64,000 nt of DNA from Clostridium aquiflavi (GTDB lineage Bacteria; Bacillota; Clostridia; Clostridiales; Clostridiaceae). The stretch is from the NCBI RefSeq assembly GCF_031344075.1, contig NZ_JAVJAN010000001.1, positions 62,001 through 126,000 on the forward strand. Reading direction: 5' to 3'. The notes beneath the pieces are model-generated. The model was not told the origin of the DNA. It worked only from the letters and a program-made list of their open reading frames with translations, and made no database searches. A program made the position numbers and the translations under genes. Positions 1 to 8,809 of the stretch are shown here, one piece after another; position 1 is the first letter of the stretch; the number at the start of each line of letters is the position of its first letter.

Positions 1-230
1 GTTGTTCCCAATAATTTGCCTAACTTCTTAGAGCTCTCCATATTAGCTATTGATGATGATATACTAAAAAATACTATTGGTATTAATGCTGTAAATATCA
101 TATTTAAAAATAATTTTCCTAATGGTTCAAATATTTTTGCATCTTCCCCCATTATAAGTCCTATAGTACCACCAAATAAAATTGATAGTAATAAAATTAT
201 TGAATATTTATAGTTTTTTATAAACTTCAA
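1..230 (-). CDS. Dicarboxylate/amino acid:cation symporter (DAACS family), N-terminal part only
   Basis: Partial gene running off the left edge. The minus strand reads from a TTG at 230 preceded by AAGGAGGAATACGC, giving about 76 residues without a stop. The translation has a first membrane helix with a GG-T-GL pattern, then 'PLGKLFLNMIFTALIPIVFFSISSSIA' in pieces and 'SSKKLGKLLGT'. These are typical of the first two helices of GltP/DctA/SstT-type sodium- or proton-coupled carboxylate transporters in the cytoplasmic membrane. Substrate cannot be told from the fragment. It is divergent from the AraC-type regulator at 429, which may control it. The reading frame seen on the plus strand here is a shadow. 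Confidence 0.8.
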   Translation of the reverse strand, partial: MKFIKNYKYSIILLLSILFGGTIGLIMGEDAKIFEPLGKLFLNMIFTALIPIVFFSISSSIANMESSKKLGKLLGT

Positions 231-428
231 AGCGTATTCCTCCTTAATTGAATTTTTATTTTTTACTCTTCTTGATAAAATATAATTCCTTTAATTTTTT
301 ATATAAAATATATCTTTGTTAATTTTATTATATACAGAATTTTAACTATAAATAGTGCATATATTGCTTGAAATATTGTAAAAAGTGCTCTATGATTTAT
401 ATATATTATTTGAAAGGTTGTCATTTAA

Positions 429-1280
429 ATGAATACAATTGATTATGGAAATAAAGCTGGCTACTTGCATAGTGATTTTAAATTATTTCATATAAAAGAT
501 AAGAAAAATCAAGAATTTGAATTCCACTACCATGAGTTCAATAAGATAATTATATTTTTATCTGGAAAAGTAACTTATCTAATAGAAGGAAAAGCTTATT
601 ATCTAAAACCTTGGGATATACTTCTTGTAAATAATCATGATGTGCACAAACCATTAATAGATTCGTCTGAAGCTTATGAAAGAATAGTAATTTGGGTTAA
701 TTCAAATTTTATAGAATCTCACAATTATAATAATTGTGATTTGATGACTTGTTTTAAATTAGCTAATAAAAAAAGCTTTAATCTTATTAGACTTGATATC
801 AAATTACAGAATTCATTAAAAGGCATTATTAGCTCATTAGAGTCTTCATTAAATTCAAATGATTTTGGAAGTAAACTTTTAAATAATGCATTATTTATCC
901 AATTCTTAATTTATTTAAATAGGATATACCTTGAAGATATGTTTATTAATGATAAGTCATCTCTTAAATATGATAAACAAATTGAAGAAATATTAAAATA
1001 TATAAATACTAATATATCAGAAGATCTTTCTATTGAATTTCTAGCAAAGAAATTTTTTATAAGTAAGTATTATTTAATGCATAAATTTAAAAAAGAAACC
1101 GGTTATACTCTTCATAATTATATATTGCAAAAAAGATTATTAATAGCAAAAGACCTTATAGAAAATGGTGAAGCTGTTTTAAAAGTATCTACAAAGTGTG
1201 GATTTAATGATTACTCTAGTTTTCTACGCTCTTTTAAAAAATTATTTAATAAATCACCAAGAGAACTTTTTTTGAAATAG
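429..1280 (+). CDS. AraC family transcriptional regulator with N-terminal cupin sensor
   Basis: 283 residues. Residues about 30-80 form a cupin-like AraC arm (FHYHEFNKIIIFLSG, then LKPWDILLVNNHDVHKP) that usually binds a small effector. Residues about 185-280 hold two helix-turn-helix motifs (LSIEFLAKKFFISKYYLMHKF; VSTKCGFNDYSSFLRSF) ending in the family signature KSPREL. Cytoplasmic DNA-binding regulator. It is divergent from the symporter at 1-230, with a roughly 200-base AT-rich gap that probably holds both promoters, so control of that transporter is a reasonable inference. The effector is unknown. A short run GAAAGG precedes the start. Confidence 0.88.
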   Translation: MNTIDYGNKAGYLHSDFKLFHIKDKKNQEFEFHYHEFNKIIIFLSGKVTYLIEGKAYYLKPWDILLVNNHDVHKPLIDSSEAYERIVIWVNSNFIESHNYNNCDLMTCFKLANKKSFNLIRLDIKLQNSLKGIISSLESSLNSNDFGSKLLNNALFIQFLIYLNRIYLEDMFINDKSSLKYDKQIEEILKYINTNISEDLSIEFLAKKFFISKYYLMHKFKKETGYTLHNYILQKRLLIAKDLIENGEAVLKVSTKCGFNDYSSFLRSFKKLFNKSPRELFLK

Positions 1281-1379
1281 ATATGCCTCCCATTAAGTTC
1301 CATTTAATGTAATGTATATATTATTTTTCTAAGGAAAAGATAAATACTGATTAAAGTATTACAGGAGGGAATTTAAAAT

Positions 1380-1526
1380 ATGGGTAATGATAAAATGTCA
1401 GCTCGTGAAAAAGCTAAACAAATGATGATTGCAGGGGATTCTTTTGATACAATCATGGAAAAAACTAATTTAAGGCTAAAAGACTTAAAAAAAATTAGAA
1501 GAAAAGAAATAGATACTCATTTTTAA
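1380..1526 (+). CDS. Small basic hypothetical protein, 48 aa
   Basis: ATG at 1380 follows ACAGGAGGGA at good spacing and opens a 48-residue frame ending in TAA. The protein is Lys/Arg-rich and helical in character (SAREKAKQMMIAGDSFDTIMEKTNLRLKDLKKIRRKEID, read in pieces), resembling a short helix-turn-helix or RNA/DNA-binding peptide. I do not recognise a named family. It stands alone, about 100 bases after the AraC gene, with a hairpin plus T-run terminator just downstream, so it looks like a real transcription unit. Confidence 0.6.
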   Translation: MGNDKMSAREKAKQMMIAGDSFDTIMEKTNLRLKDLKKIRRKEIDTHF

Positions 1527-1545
1527 AGTATCTAAACCTATATTT

Positions 1546-1574
1546 AAAACTATTTTTAATTAATAGTTTTTTTA
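1546..1574 (+). terminator. Intrinsic terminator after the 48-aa gene
   Basis: AAAACTATT (1546-1554) pairs with AATAGTTTT (1562-1570), followed by TTT. It lies 20 bases after the stop codon of the small gene at 1380. Confidence 0.6.
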
Positions 1575-1610
1575 AGTTAGTGCTAATTTTTTTTAATTTA
1601 GCACTAACTT
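1574..1610. repeat. Perfect 13-bp inverted repeat
   Basis: AAGTTAGTGCTAA (1574-1586) and TTAGCACTAACTT (1598-1610) are exact reverse complements separated by an 11-base T-rich loop. It follows the terminator directly and has no clear T-tail of its own. It may be a second terminator or a transcribed hairpin. The remaining bases to 1794 show nothing recognisable. Confidence 0.6.
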
Positions 1611-1794
1611 TATCACAATTAACATTCATATAAGTATAATAATTATTTATTTTTAAATATGTTTTGATATATATCTAATAGATAATTTGGCATTGTAATT
1701 ATACTTTGAGGATCATTAATTAGTATTCCTAAATTTAATTACTCCGCTATAAGCTTTGTTTTTACATATATTAATATTCTACTAAAACGTAGTC

Positions 1795-2325
1795 TTATTT
1801 CTTTAATAAATTATTCTTAATATAATAAAAAGTTGCTTTTTCCCCTTCATTTGCAAGTTTATTAAGTAAAAATTCTAATACTTCTCTCGTTTCTTTATGC
1901 AAAATATAATGATTTTTACCTATATTGTAATATTCTAATGCACTTCTATCACTATACTTCTCCTTTTGATAATTCATCGAAGCACACATTCTATCAATAA
2001 ACATCTCAACTACATACTTTGTTGGCATTTTCATTCCTACAAGTCCTTCTTTTATATTTACACCATAATCTATCCAATATTCTAAATGATGCTTATTTCG
2101 CCCTTTATGATGAAGCCATGCTTTAGAATATCCTTCTTCTATTTTTTGTATTCCATTAGGACTAACATCACCTCTATAATATCTTATTCCTGCTGAAAAT
2201 TCCACCCAAGAATACTTAGATAAATCATGTAGTAAACCTTGCTTATATAACCCGACTTTAAAGCAATATTTCATAACTAATAATTTATGATTTGTTATTG
2301 TTCTAAAATGATTAACTGAATTCAT
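1795..2325 (-). CDS. DUF5662 family protein
   Basis: 176 residues from the ATG at 2325, chosen because GGGGAATA lies directly upstream; an in-frame ATG at 2337 has no ribosome binding site. The sequence matches the DUF5662 pattern as I know it: NHFRTITNHKLLVMKYCFKVG, then GLLHDLSKYSWVEFSAG, then AWLHHKGRNKHHLEYWIDYG. The conserved HD and HHK/HHLEYW residues suggest a metal-binding, HD-like fold, but no reaction is established. Often found in Firmicute and phage genomes. Monocistronic, followed by a gap of nearly 200 bases. Confidence 0.8.
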   Translation of the reverse strand: MNSVNHFRTITNHKLLVMKYCFKVGLYKQGLLHDLSKYSWVEFSAGIRYYRGDVSPNGIQKIEEGYSKAWLHHKGRNKHHLEYWIDYGVNIKEGLVGMKMPTKYVVEMFIDRMCASMNYQKEKYSDRSALEYYNIGKNHYILHKETREVLEFLLNKLANEGEKATFYYIKNNLLKK

Positions 2326-2411
2326 TATTCCCCACATCCTATAAAATTGTCTAACTAATTCTTATTTGCCTTTTTTATAAATCATAACATTTTTTCTAAT
2401 AAACAAACAAC

Positions 2412-2453
2412 AAAAATAGAAAGTAAACTTCTAAAAGCCTACTTTCTATTTTT
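2412..2453. terminator. Terminator for the methyltransferase gene
   Basis: AAAAATAGAAAGTA (2412-2425) pairs perfectly with TACTTTCTATTTTT (2440-2453). It has a T-rich flank in both directions and sits about 60 bases beyond the stop codon of the minus-strand gene at 2513. Confidence 0.75.
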
Positions 2454-2512
2454 AATAATTATATCTTAATGAGTATTAATATTATATCATTAAATCATTC
2501 TAATTTATTATA

Positions 2513-3697
2513 TTAATCTTCTCTTATTTGTGTGCATATTAATTTATCATTTTCTAATAAGTTAAATAATGTTGGTTTAACATTAAATTGTTCCATTAAA
2601 TTCTTAACTTCTAATAAAGATTTTTCTTTTTTATTATTTGATATTTTAGCTTTTGATGCTCTAATTAATATATTTTTAGGTGAATGTGCTATATCAATAA
2701 ACTCCAATAATTGAGTTTTATAACCCATACATTCTAAAAGATTAGCCCTAACTGAATCAGTCATAAGTGCTGAAACTCGTTCTTTAATTATTCCATACTT
2801 AGTTAATATAGATAAAGAATCTGTTTTTATTTGACTATTGAATTCATGTTGACAGCATGGAACTGAAAAAATCATTTTACTATTCCATTTTATTGCATTA
2901 TATAGAGCATAATCAGTTGCTGTATCACAAGCATGCAGTGTTATAACCATATCAACTTTATTATTATATTTAAATCCGTTTATATCTCCAAGTTCAAAAT
3001 GCAAATTATCATATTTGTATCTTTTAGCAATATCATTACATTTTTTAATAACATCTTCTTTAAGATCTAAACCTATCATTTTTACATTTATGTTTTTAAT
3101 TTTTACAAAATAATAGTAAAGTACAAATGTTAAATACGATTTTCCGCATCCAAAATCTAGAATTGTGAGTTCTTTATAATCATTATTTTTGATTTCATCA
3201 TCAATAATCTCCACAAATCTATTTATTTGCTTATACTTATCATATTTAGAGTTAACTACTTTTCCTTCTTTAGTAAATACCCCTAAATCTATAAGTGGCT
3301 CTATTATCATTCCCTCTTTTAAAATATAATTTTTTTCTTTATTATGAGATTTATTTGCAAGATTCTTATTATCAGATCTTTTCTTGCCTAAAAATATTTT
3401 ACCTTTTTTAGATATCTTTAAATCAAAGGTACTTGTATCTGACCATGCTGAAAGCTGTTTATAATTGTTTTCAACATATTTAATAATCTTGTCATTGAAC
3501 TCATCTATATGTACATTTTCATGAAAAATTTGTTTATCTGTAAACTTTTCTATTTGATAATACTTATTCTTTTCATTTTCTTTAAGAATAAACGTTATTT
3601 TATTGTATTTAACATCTTTATTCATTTTATTACTAACAACTACTTTTATAATCTCTTCTTGTAAAATTTCATCAATAACTTTTTTAAATTCTTCCAT
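2513..3697 (-). CDS. Class I SAM-dependent methyltransferase (Methyltransf_32-like)
   Basis: 394 residues from the ATG at 3697, preceded by AAGGTG; a GTG at 3709 is less likely. The SAM-binding motif I (ILDFGCGKSYLTFVLYYYF) is near residue 180, followed by MIGLDLK (motif II) and VDMVITLHACDTATDYAL, a pattern of the PF13679 group. FSVPCCQHEFN follows. The N-terminal third is specific to this group and carries no motif I recognise. Substrate unknown; RNA or protein methylation is possible. Monocistronic with its own terminator. Confidence 0.8.
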   Translation of the reverse strand: MEEFKKVIDEILQEEIIKVVVSNKMNKDVKYNKITFILKENEKNKYYQIEKFTDKQIFHENVHIDEFNDKIIKYVENNYKQLSAWSDTSTFDLKISKKGKIFLGKKRSDNKNLANKSHNKEKNYILKEGMIIEPLIDLGVFTKEGKVVNSKYDKYKQINRFVEIIDDEIKNNDYKELTILDFGCGKSYLTFVLYYYFVKIKNINVKMIGLDLKEDVIKKCNDIAKRYKYDNLHFELGDINGFKYNNKVDMVITLHACDTATDYALYNAIKWNSKMIFSVPCCQHEFNSQIKTDSLSILTKYGIIKERVSALMTDSVRANLLECMGYKTQLLEFIDIAHSPKNILIRASKAKISNNKKEKSLLEVKNLMEQFNVKPTLFNLLENDKLICTQIRED

Positions 3698-3830
3698 ATT
3701 GTTACACACCTTATCATTTATTTTAACTTTAAACTATATACAATTAATAATATTATTCCAATAACACTATATAAATAATGCATTTATAATTTTATTATAA
3801 AAGTAATCCTTATACAAGTTAACATTAAAT

Positions 3831-3866
3831 AAAAAAGGTAGAAAAGATTTTAATCTCCTTTCTACC
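3831..3866 (-). terminator. Terminator for cheV
   Basis: GGTAGAAAAGATT (3837-3849) pairs with TCTCCTTTCTACC (3854-3866) with minor mismatches, followed on the minus strand by six Ts. It lies 15 bases past the cheV stop. Confidence 0.75.
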
Positions 3867-3880
3867 TTGAGTTATTAAAA

Positions 3881-4783
3881 TTACTTATTTAATAACTTGT
3901 CTATAACACGTACTAGTTCTTCTATCTCTGGTTTACTCAATTGAGCATCTGCTTTAACAGATTTACCTTTGTGTCTTAATTCGTCAGTAATTAATGATGA
4001 GAATATTATTACTGGCAATTTATATAATATTTCATCTTCTTTCACTCTTCTTGTAAGTGTAAGACCATCCATTTGTGGCATTTCTATATCAGTAATAAGA
4101 AGGTCAACTTCTTCTTTAAAATTCTCACCTTTTTTTTCTGATATACCTTTTAAGAAATCCAGAGCTTGCTTTCCATCATTAAATAATCTTAAATTAGTAA
4201 ATCCTGCCTTTGTAAGTGTTTCTTTTAAAAGTTTTCTAATTAGTGCTGAATCATCAGCTAAGATTAATTTTATATCTGATCTATCTTTATAGTTTACCTT
4301 CACAAGTCTATCTTCACTTATTCCCACGCTTGGGCAAAGATCTGTTACTATCTTTTCAAAGTCTAACATAATTAAAACTTTATCATTTAAAAGTATGTTT
4401 CCGACAGATAATGAATTTTCAGATAAATCATCTGGCTTTCTTATATCTCCCCATTTAATGCGATGCACACCTACTACATCATCAATATTAAATGCAACTT
4501 TAATTTTATTGAATTCACAAATTATAACTTTAGATCCTAATTCATGATCTCTTTGTTTATTTAATGTATATTTTAAATCAATTAAAGTAAGAATTTCATC
4601 TCTACATAATATAAGTCCAGCTACTTCAGGTTTAGGATCAGGTAATTTAGTTAAACTTTCGTTTGGCATTTTAATTATTTCTTTAACTTTTACTACATTT
4701 ATTGCATAATGAGTTCCATTAACAACAAAATCAATAATTTCTAACTCTCCTGTACCTGATTCTAATAATATATTACTCTTCAT
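3881..4783 (-). CDS. cheV: Chemotaxis coupling protein CheV (CheW-receiver fusion)
   Basis: 300 residues from the ATG at 4783, preceded by AAAGGGGATG. The longer upstream frame lacks a binding site. Residues about 10-150 are a CheW domain that bridges chemoreceptors and the CheA kinase (TGELEIIDFVVNGTHYAINVVKVKEII in pieces; MPNESLTKLPDPKPEVAGLILCR). Residues about 170-300 are a response-regulator receiver with the phospho-acceptor Asp near 230 (LLITDIEMPQMDGL), an acidic pair (ILADDSALIRKLL) and the conserved Lys (QLSKPE). CheV adjusts receptor-kinase coupling and adaptation. Alone with its own terminator, away from other chemotaxis genes except two receptors in the window. Confidence 0.9.
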   Translation of the reverse strand: MKSNILLESGTGELEIIDFVVNGTHYAINVVKVKEIIKMPNESLTKLPDPKPEVAGLILCRDEILTLIDLKYTLNKQRDHELGSKVIICEFNKIKVAFNIDDVVGVHRIKWGDIRKPDDLSENSLSVGNILLNDKVLIMLDFEKIVTDLCPSVGISEDRLVKVNYKDRSDIKLILADDSALIRKLLKETLTKAGFTNLRLFNDGKQALDFLKGISEKKGENFKEEVDLLITDIEMPQMDGLTLTRRVKEDEILYKLPVIIFSSLITDELRHKGKSVKADAQLSKPEIEELVRVIDKLLNK

Positions 4784-4947
4784 ATTGTCATCCCCTTTTT
4801 TTAAACTAATATTGAAACTAACATAATTTATTTTTAATATCATTAAATTCCATTGTCTCTATTTAATTTTCGTATAAAATTTATTTAAGTTTATCAAATA
4901 TTGAAAATAAAATTAAGTTTGTAAAAAATATTATGTATTTATTTTAA

Positions 4948-5634
4948 TTATCTGTATAAATCACCTGATAAATATTTAAGTTTATCAATATTATTTACTA
5001 TGTAAGACCTATCATCTTTTTTTATAATTCCTTCACTGCAGAATTTATTTAATGTTCTATTTAAATGTCTATAACTAGTCCCTAGTAGTTCTGCTGTTTC
5101 ATTATACCCACCTTCAAATATAAAACGTAGATTATTATCTCCATTTACAAATGCCAAAATATAGCTTGCTAATCTGTTTTCAAGAGGATAAAGCAAATTT
5201 ATTGAGCTATTCTTACTATTACATCTTAGCTTTTCCCCTAAATATTTACATCTATTTCTTAAAAACTTACAGTCATCCATTAATTTATCTTTAATTATTG
5301 AAAATTCAATAACAATACAATACGTATCTTTTATAGCTTGAACACTACAATCCGCACTATCATTTTCTAAAAATTCAATATCTCCAACTACAGTAAATGG
5401 ATTATAAAATGATAATAACAATGATTTACCATTTGCTAAATTTTTATATACCTTGGCTTTACCATCAACCACAAAAAACATTTTATTTAAAACCTCTTCT
5501 TCTTTACATATATGTTCATTCTTACCAAACATATATAAAGACATATATTCTCTCATATCTATGCTAAACATATCATTTATTTTGTATTTTTCTATATACT
5601 TTTCCATTCTTTTAAAATCGTTTACTTTAACCAA
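4948..5634 (-). CDS. Crp/Fnr family transcriptional regulator (YeiL-like)
   Basis: 228 residues from a TTG start at 5634, preceded by AAAAGGAGAG. The N-terminal cyclic-nucleotide-binding-like beta roll (residues about 25-140: EEVLNKMFFVVDGKAKVY, LLSFYNPFTVVGDIEFLEND) is followed by a winged helix-turn-helix (NETAELLGTSYRHLNRTLNKFCSEGII). No N-terminal Fnr cysteine cluster is seen, so it is not a classical [4Fe-4S] Fnr. It is divergent from two YdcZ-type transporters, an arrangement that makes it their likely regulator. A symmetric GACATATGTC lies between them. Confidence 0.85.
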   Translation of the reverse strand: MVKVNDFKRMEKYIEKYKINDMFSIDMREYMSLYMFGKNEHICKEEEVLNKMFFVVDGKAKVYKNLANGKSLLLSFYNPFTVVGDIEFLENDSADCSVQAIKDTYCIVIEFSIIKDKLMDDCKFLRNRCKYLGEKLRCNSKNSSINLLYPLENRLASYILAFVNGDNNLRFIFEGGYNETAELLGTSYRHLNRTLNKFCSEGIIKKDDRSYIVNNIDKLKYLSGDLYR

Positions 5635-5681
5635 AAACTTCTCTCCTTTTTAGTGACAATTAATAATTTTCATTACAATAT

Positions 5682-5712
5682 GACATATGTCCTACACTAT
5701 TTCCTTTATAAT
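5682..5712. promoter_or_regulatory. Candidate Crp/Fnr operator and promoter for the YdcZ pair
   Basis: The 10-bp palindrome GACATATGTC (5682-5691) lies in the 129-base gap between the Crp/Fnr gene and the transporters. A TATAAT at 5707-5712 follows on the plus strand. There is no good -35 box; the palindrome occupies that area, as expected of an activator- or repressor-controlled promoter. The assignment is inference. Confidence 0.45.
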
Positions 5713-5763
5713 AGCTTAAACTAAGTTTATAAATCAAGAATTATATTTTTATAAGGAGATACT

Positions 5764-6186
5764 ATGTATAATTTATTATCTTTATTAATTGGTGTACTTA
5801 TTGCAGTTATGATTGTTTGTAATGGAGAATTATCTTCTGGTATTGGAAATTATTCTTCTTTAATGGTGATTCATATTTTAGGTTATTTAGCTTTAGTTAT
5901 AATAATGCTTTATAAAAAAATAAAAATACCATTTAAAATGCATTTGCCATTATATCTTTATAGTGCTGGTGCTCTTGGAATTTTCACAATATTATTTAAC
6001 AATATAACTTTTTCTGTTATTGGAGTAGCATTACCAGTGGCACTAGGACTTTTAGGTCAAACATTAACTTCAATGATATTTGATCAATATGGACTACTAG
6101 GAATGCAAAAAATTAAATTTAATAAGAAAAAAATAATTGGCATTACAATAATAACAATTGGTGTCTGTATTATGACTTTTTTCTAA
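5764..6186 (+). CDS. DMT superfamily transporter, YdcZ type, first subunit
   Basis: 140 residues with about four or five membrane helices and a basic loop (LYKKIKIPFKMHLPLYLYSAG). It matches the short EamA/YdcZ (PF04657) half-transporters, which work as paired small proteins in the cytoplasmic membrane. ATG follows AAGGAG. The second subunit starts 19 bases downstream. Substrate unknown. The adjacent divergent Crp/Fnr regulator probably controls expression. Confidence 0.8.
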   Translation: MYNLLSLLIGVLIAVMIVCNGELSSGIGNYSSLMVIHILGYLALVIIMLYKKIKIPFKMHLPLYLYSAGALGIFTILFNNITFSVIGVALPVALGLLGQTLTSMIFDQYGLLGMQKIKFNKKKIIGITIITIGVCIMTFF

Positions 6187-6205
6187 ATTAAAAGGAGGAC
6201 CATTT

Positions 6206-6661
6206 ATGATATATATATTAATGTCTATATTAGCAGGTGTAATTATAGTAGTTTCTAGAATTCTAAATACAAAACTTTCTAAAGAAATAGGTCTTATAGA
6301 ATCAAGTTATTTTAATTATTTTACAGGCTCAATAACTTCAATATTATTCTTTTTTATTATGAGAGAAAAATTTGTATTTACATCATTAAATACTGTTCCA
6401 TTTTATGCTTATTTAGGAGGTCTTTTAGGTGTAGCTATTGTTGTCCTTAACAGTGTAGTAACCCCAAAGATGTCAGCTTTTTATGTTACATTACTTATAT
6501 TTGTAGCTCAACTTTTTACTGGAATAGCATTAGATTGGTTAATTTCTAGGCAGTTTCCTCTTAGCAAAATAATAGGCGGATTAATAGTAGTTGCAGGTTT
6601 AGCTTATAATATGCATCTAGATTTTAGTGATAGGAACGTAAAAGAAAGTGATACAAATTAA
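6206..6661 (+). CDS. DMT superfamily transporter, YdcZ type, second subunit
   Basis: 151 residues, start preceded by AAAGGAGGACC. About five hydrophobic helices, with the YdcZ-like pattern of a conserved small-residue N-terminal helix (LMSILAGVIIVVSRILNTKLSKEIG) and a GGLIVVAGL helix near the end. Homologous to the preceding gene and almost certainly its partner in a heteromeric small transporter. The stop codon runs into a strong terminator. Confidence 0.8.
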   Translation: MIYILMSILAGVIIVVSRILNTKLSKEIGLIESSYFNYFTGSITSILFFFIMREKFVFTSLNTVPFYAYLGGLLGVAIVVLNSVVTPKMSAFYVTLLIFVAQLFTGIALDWLISRQFPLSKIIGGLIVVAGLAYNMHLDFSDRNVKESDTN

Positions 6662-6693
6662 AGCCTTTAGAAAATTTCTAAAGGCTTGTTTTA
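6661..6693. terminator. Bidirectional terminator between ydcZ pair and neuB
   Basis: AAGCCTTTAGAAA (6661-6673) and TTTCTAAAGGCTT (6675-6687) form a perfect 13-bp stem followed by GTTTTAA. It ends the plus-strand transporter operon. The minus-strand neuB stop codon (6691-6693) abuts it, so the same hairpin probably serves both genes. Confidence 0.85.
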
Positions 6694-7695
6694 AACATCT
6701 TCCCACATTATTACTTCATCTTTTAATATATCTCTTTTTAGCTTTCTACCAATCAATATATACGATAATTCAGGTCTTATGCCATAGCCTGGTCTTTTAA
6801 ATACAATCATATCTTTTTCTATGATTGTCCCCTTTTTTAAATCTCTAGAAGCTAATATGCTTCTTCTTGCATCATTCATTATAACTTTCTCTTTTTCTGT
6901 TGGTTTTTTTATTCCATCGCCTAATAATTTTTCTGTATTTTTAACATGAATAATATACTCTTTAAATTCATCTAACATCATGGAAGCTTTATGATCTGGT
7001 CCTTTCATTTTTTTGTCTAATGTTATGTGCTTCTCTATAAATTCTGCTCCCAAAGTAGTAGCTGATACTGCACTCTCAAATCCCAATGTATGATCAGATA
7101 ATCCAACTGGAACCTTAAAAGCCTCTCGTAATGTAACCATAGCTCTTAAATTAACATCCTCCACTTTAGTTGGATAATCTGAAGTGCAATGCATTAACCT
7201 TACATCTCTATTTCCTGTAGAATAAATAGCATCTATAGCCTTCTCTACTTCTCCTAATGTACTCATACCTGTAGATAGAATTATAGGCTTTCCTATATTT
7301 CCTATTTCTCTTAAAAATTCTATATTAGTTACTTCACTTGATCCTACTTTTATAAACTCAACATTAAGGCTTACTAAATAATTTAAACTCTCTATGCCAT
7401 CTGGTGTAGATACAAATATAATCCCTTTTTTATCACAATACTCTTTTATCTCTTTAAACTTTTCAAAAGGCAATTCTAATTTCTTTATCATTTCCAGTTG
7501 AGATTCTTCTGTTTTGTCATTTTCTTTTTGATACTTTGCTTTTTCTGCAAAAGAACCCGTGCTTTCTTCTGCTTTAAATGTTTGAAATTTTACAGCATCT
7601 GCTCCACATTGTTTTGCCATATCCACTAATTTTTTAGCTAAATTAATATCTCCATTATGATTTACTCCAGCCTCAGCTATTATAAATACCCCCAT
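6691..7695 (-). CDS. legI: N,N'-diacetyllegionaminate synthase / NeuB family
   Basis: 334 residues, ATG after GGAGGAGGATTTTAA. It opens with FIIAEAGVNHNGDINLAKKLVD and AVKFQTFKAEE, the NeuB signature. A TIM-barrel with FVSTPDGIESLNYL, KVGSSEVTN, LSTGMSTLGEVEKAI, VGLSDHTLG and EFIEKHIT follows. The C-terminal 60 residues form a SAF/antifreeze-like domain (RRSILASRDLKKGTII). NeuB enzymes condense phosphoenolpyruvate with a 6-carbon amino sugar to a nonulosonic acid. The neighbouring LegG, LegB, LegC and PtmE-type genes favour legionaminic over sialic acid, but substrate is inferred. B. subtilis SpsE is a sporulation homologue of this family. Confidence 0.85.
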   Translation of the reverse strand: MGVFIIAEAGVNHNGDINLAKKLVDMAKQCGADAVKFQTFKAEESTGSFAEKAKYQKENDKTEESQLEMIKKLELPFEKFKEIKEYCDKKGIIFVSTPDGIESLNYLVSLNVEFIKVGSSEVTNIEFLREIGNIGKPIILSTGMSTLGEVEKAIDAIYSTGNRDVRLMHCTSDYPTKVEDVNLRAMVTLREAFKVPVGLSDHTLGFESAVSATTLGAEFIEKHITLDKKMKGPDHKASMMLDEFKEYIIHVKNTEKLLGDGIKKPTEKEKVIMNDARRSILASRDLKKGTIIEKDMIVFKRPGYGIRPELSYILIGRKLKRDILKDEVIMWEDV

Positions 7696-7719
7696 TTAAA
7701 ATCCTCCTCCCTTTTTACT

Positions 7720-7760
7720 AAATTAGCTTATTATTAAATATTTTTAATAGAAGCTAATTT
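7720..7760. repeat. Inverted repeat in the gap upstream of neuB
   Basis: AAATTAGCTT (7720-7729) and AAGCTAATTT (7751-7760) are exact reverse complements; the loop contains a smaller ATTAAAT/ATTTTTAAT dyad. There is no T-tail on either strand. It lies in the 148-base space between the acetyltransferase gene and neuB and may be an RNA-processing or stability element. Confidence 0.45.
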
Positions 7761-7843
7761 ATCTCATTATCCTTTTAAAACTGAAAATTAAAACATGATT
7801 TTTCTATCTTTTTCTCATTACTTTTGTATTTAACTAATCTTAA

Positions 7844-8797
7844 CTAAAACACATCAGAATCACCCATAGTTATATACCATTTATCAACATCCATATCATC
7901 TAATTTTATAAAATCACAATTTAACTTAAATCCAAAATGAGTAATTAAATTAGTTCTATTAAATCCTAAATTTTTACCAATATCTAATTTATCTTTATTT
8001 ATAAACCATGAATTTATTTTTCTAATCTTGTTGCAAGCCATTAAATCAATTAAACTTTTTAAAAGTTTTTCATAAATTCCATTGTTTACTGCAATTATAT
8101 CAACTAAATCGCAAACTTTTTTACCTCCTTCTTCAAATATCTTATAAATGCAATAACCTAAATATTCGTTATCTTTTTCGTAAACTAAGTAATAATACTT
8201 ATTGTATGGATTTAAATCATACCTCCAGTGAATATATTCCCTATTTCTTTTAATCATTAACTTGTACTCTTTAAACTCCTTTGAAAAGATATTAAATAAA
8301 ACATCAACCCTATTATCTAAAAATTCAACATTCTTTATATTTTTATCCAAAGATTTTAATTCTGATTTATACGTATAACAACTATACATTTCTATATCTA
8401 AAATATGATTCCATCCTAAATGCTTTATAAAGCCATGTAAAGAATTGTTGTTAGGAAAACCATATATAATTGGTAACTTATTATAATTTTCTTCATATAG
8501 TGCATTCGCTAATTTAACAAAAATACCTTGTTTTTTATACTCTGGAGACGTCATAGTTGTCATAGATAAACCTGATGTGTAAGTTTTATCATAAACATTC
8601 ATTTTGCTTGGTAATACTGAATAGTGTCCTGCTAAAACATCATCGTCCCACATAATTTTTATAAATTTATCACTGCATATATTATCATTATAATTCCATT
8701 TCCACTCTGTATAATGCATATCTCGGTTAAATGACTTTTTGAATAAACCCATAATCTCTTTTTCATCATTTTTCTTATAATCTCTCACTTCTAACAA
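7844..8797 (-). CDS. GNAT family N-acetyltransferase, 317 aa
   Basis: 317 residues from a TTG start (AAGGGGGAATTACT upstream), 12 bases after the deacetylase gene. The N-terminal half has GNAT features: a beginning MLEVRDYKKNDEKEIMGLFK, a substrate strand around LAGHYSVLP, and a CoA-loop-like stretch TSPEYKKQGIFVKLANALYEE. The C-terminal half resembles a second degenerate acyltransferase-like domain. It probably N-acylates an amino sugar of the nonulosonate made by the cluster, but the 175-residue GNAT at 10779 is an equal candidate for the LegH step. With a deacetylase next to it, it could instead replace an acetyl group by another acyl group. Confidence 0.65.
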   Translation of the reverse strand: MLEVRDYKKNDEKEIMGLFKKSFNRDMHYTEWKWNYNDNICSDKFIKIMWDDDVLAGHYSVLPSKMNVYDKTYTSGLSMTTMTSPEYKKQGIFVKLANALYEENYNKLPIIYGFPNNNSLHGFIKHLGWNHILDIEMYSCYTYKSELKSLDKNIKNVEFLDNRVDVLFNIFSKEFKEYKLMIKRNREYIHWRYDLNPYNKYYYLVYEKDNEYLGYCIYKIFEEGGKKVCDLVDIIAVNNGIYEKLLKSLIDLMACNKIRKINSWFINKDKLDIGKNLGFNRTNLITHFGFKLNCDFIKLDDMDVDKWYITMGDSDVF

Positions 8798-8809
8798 AGT
8801 AATTCCCCC

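Noticed and set aside
16..213. 65-codon plus-strand open frame at the left edge
   Set aside because: Shadow of the minus-strand symporter N-terminus, which has a good start and family sequence.
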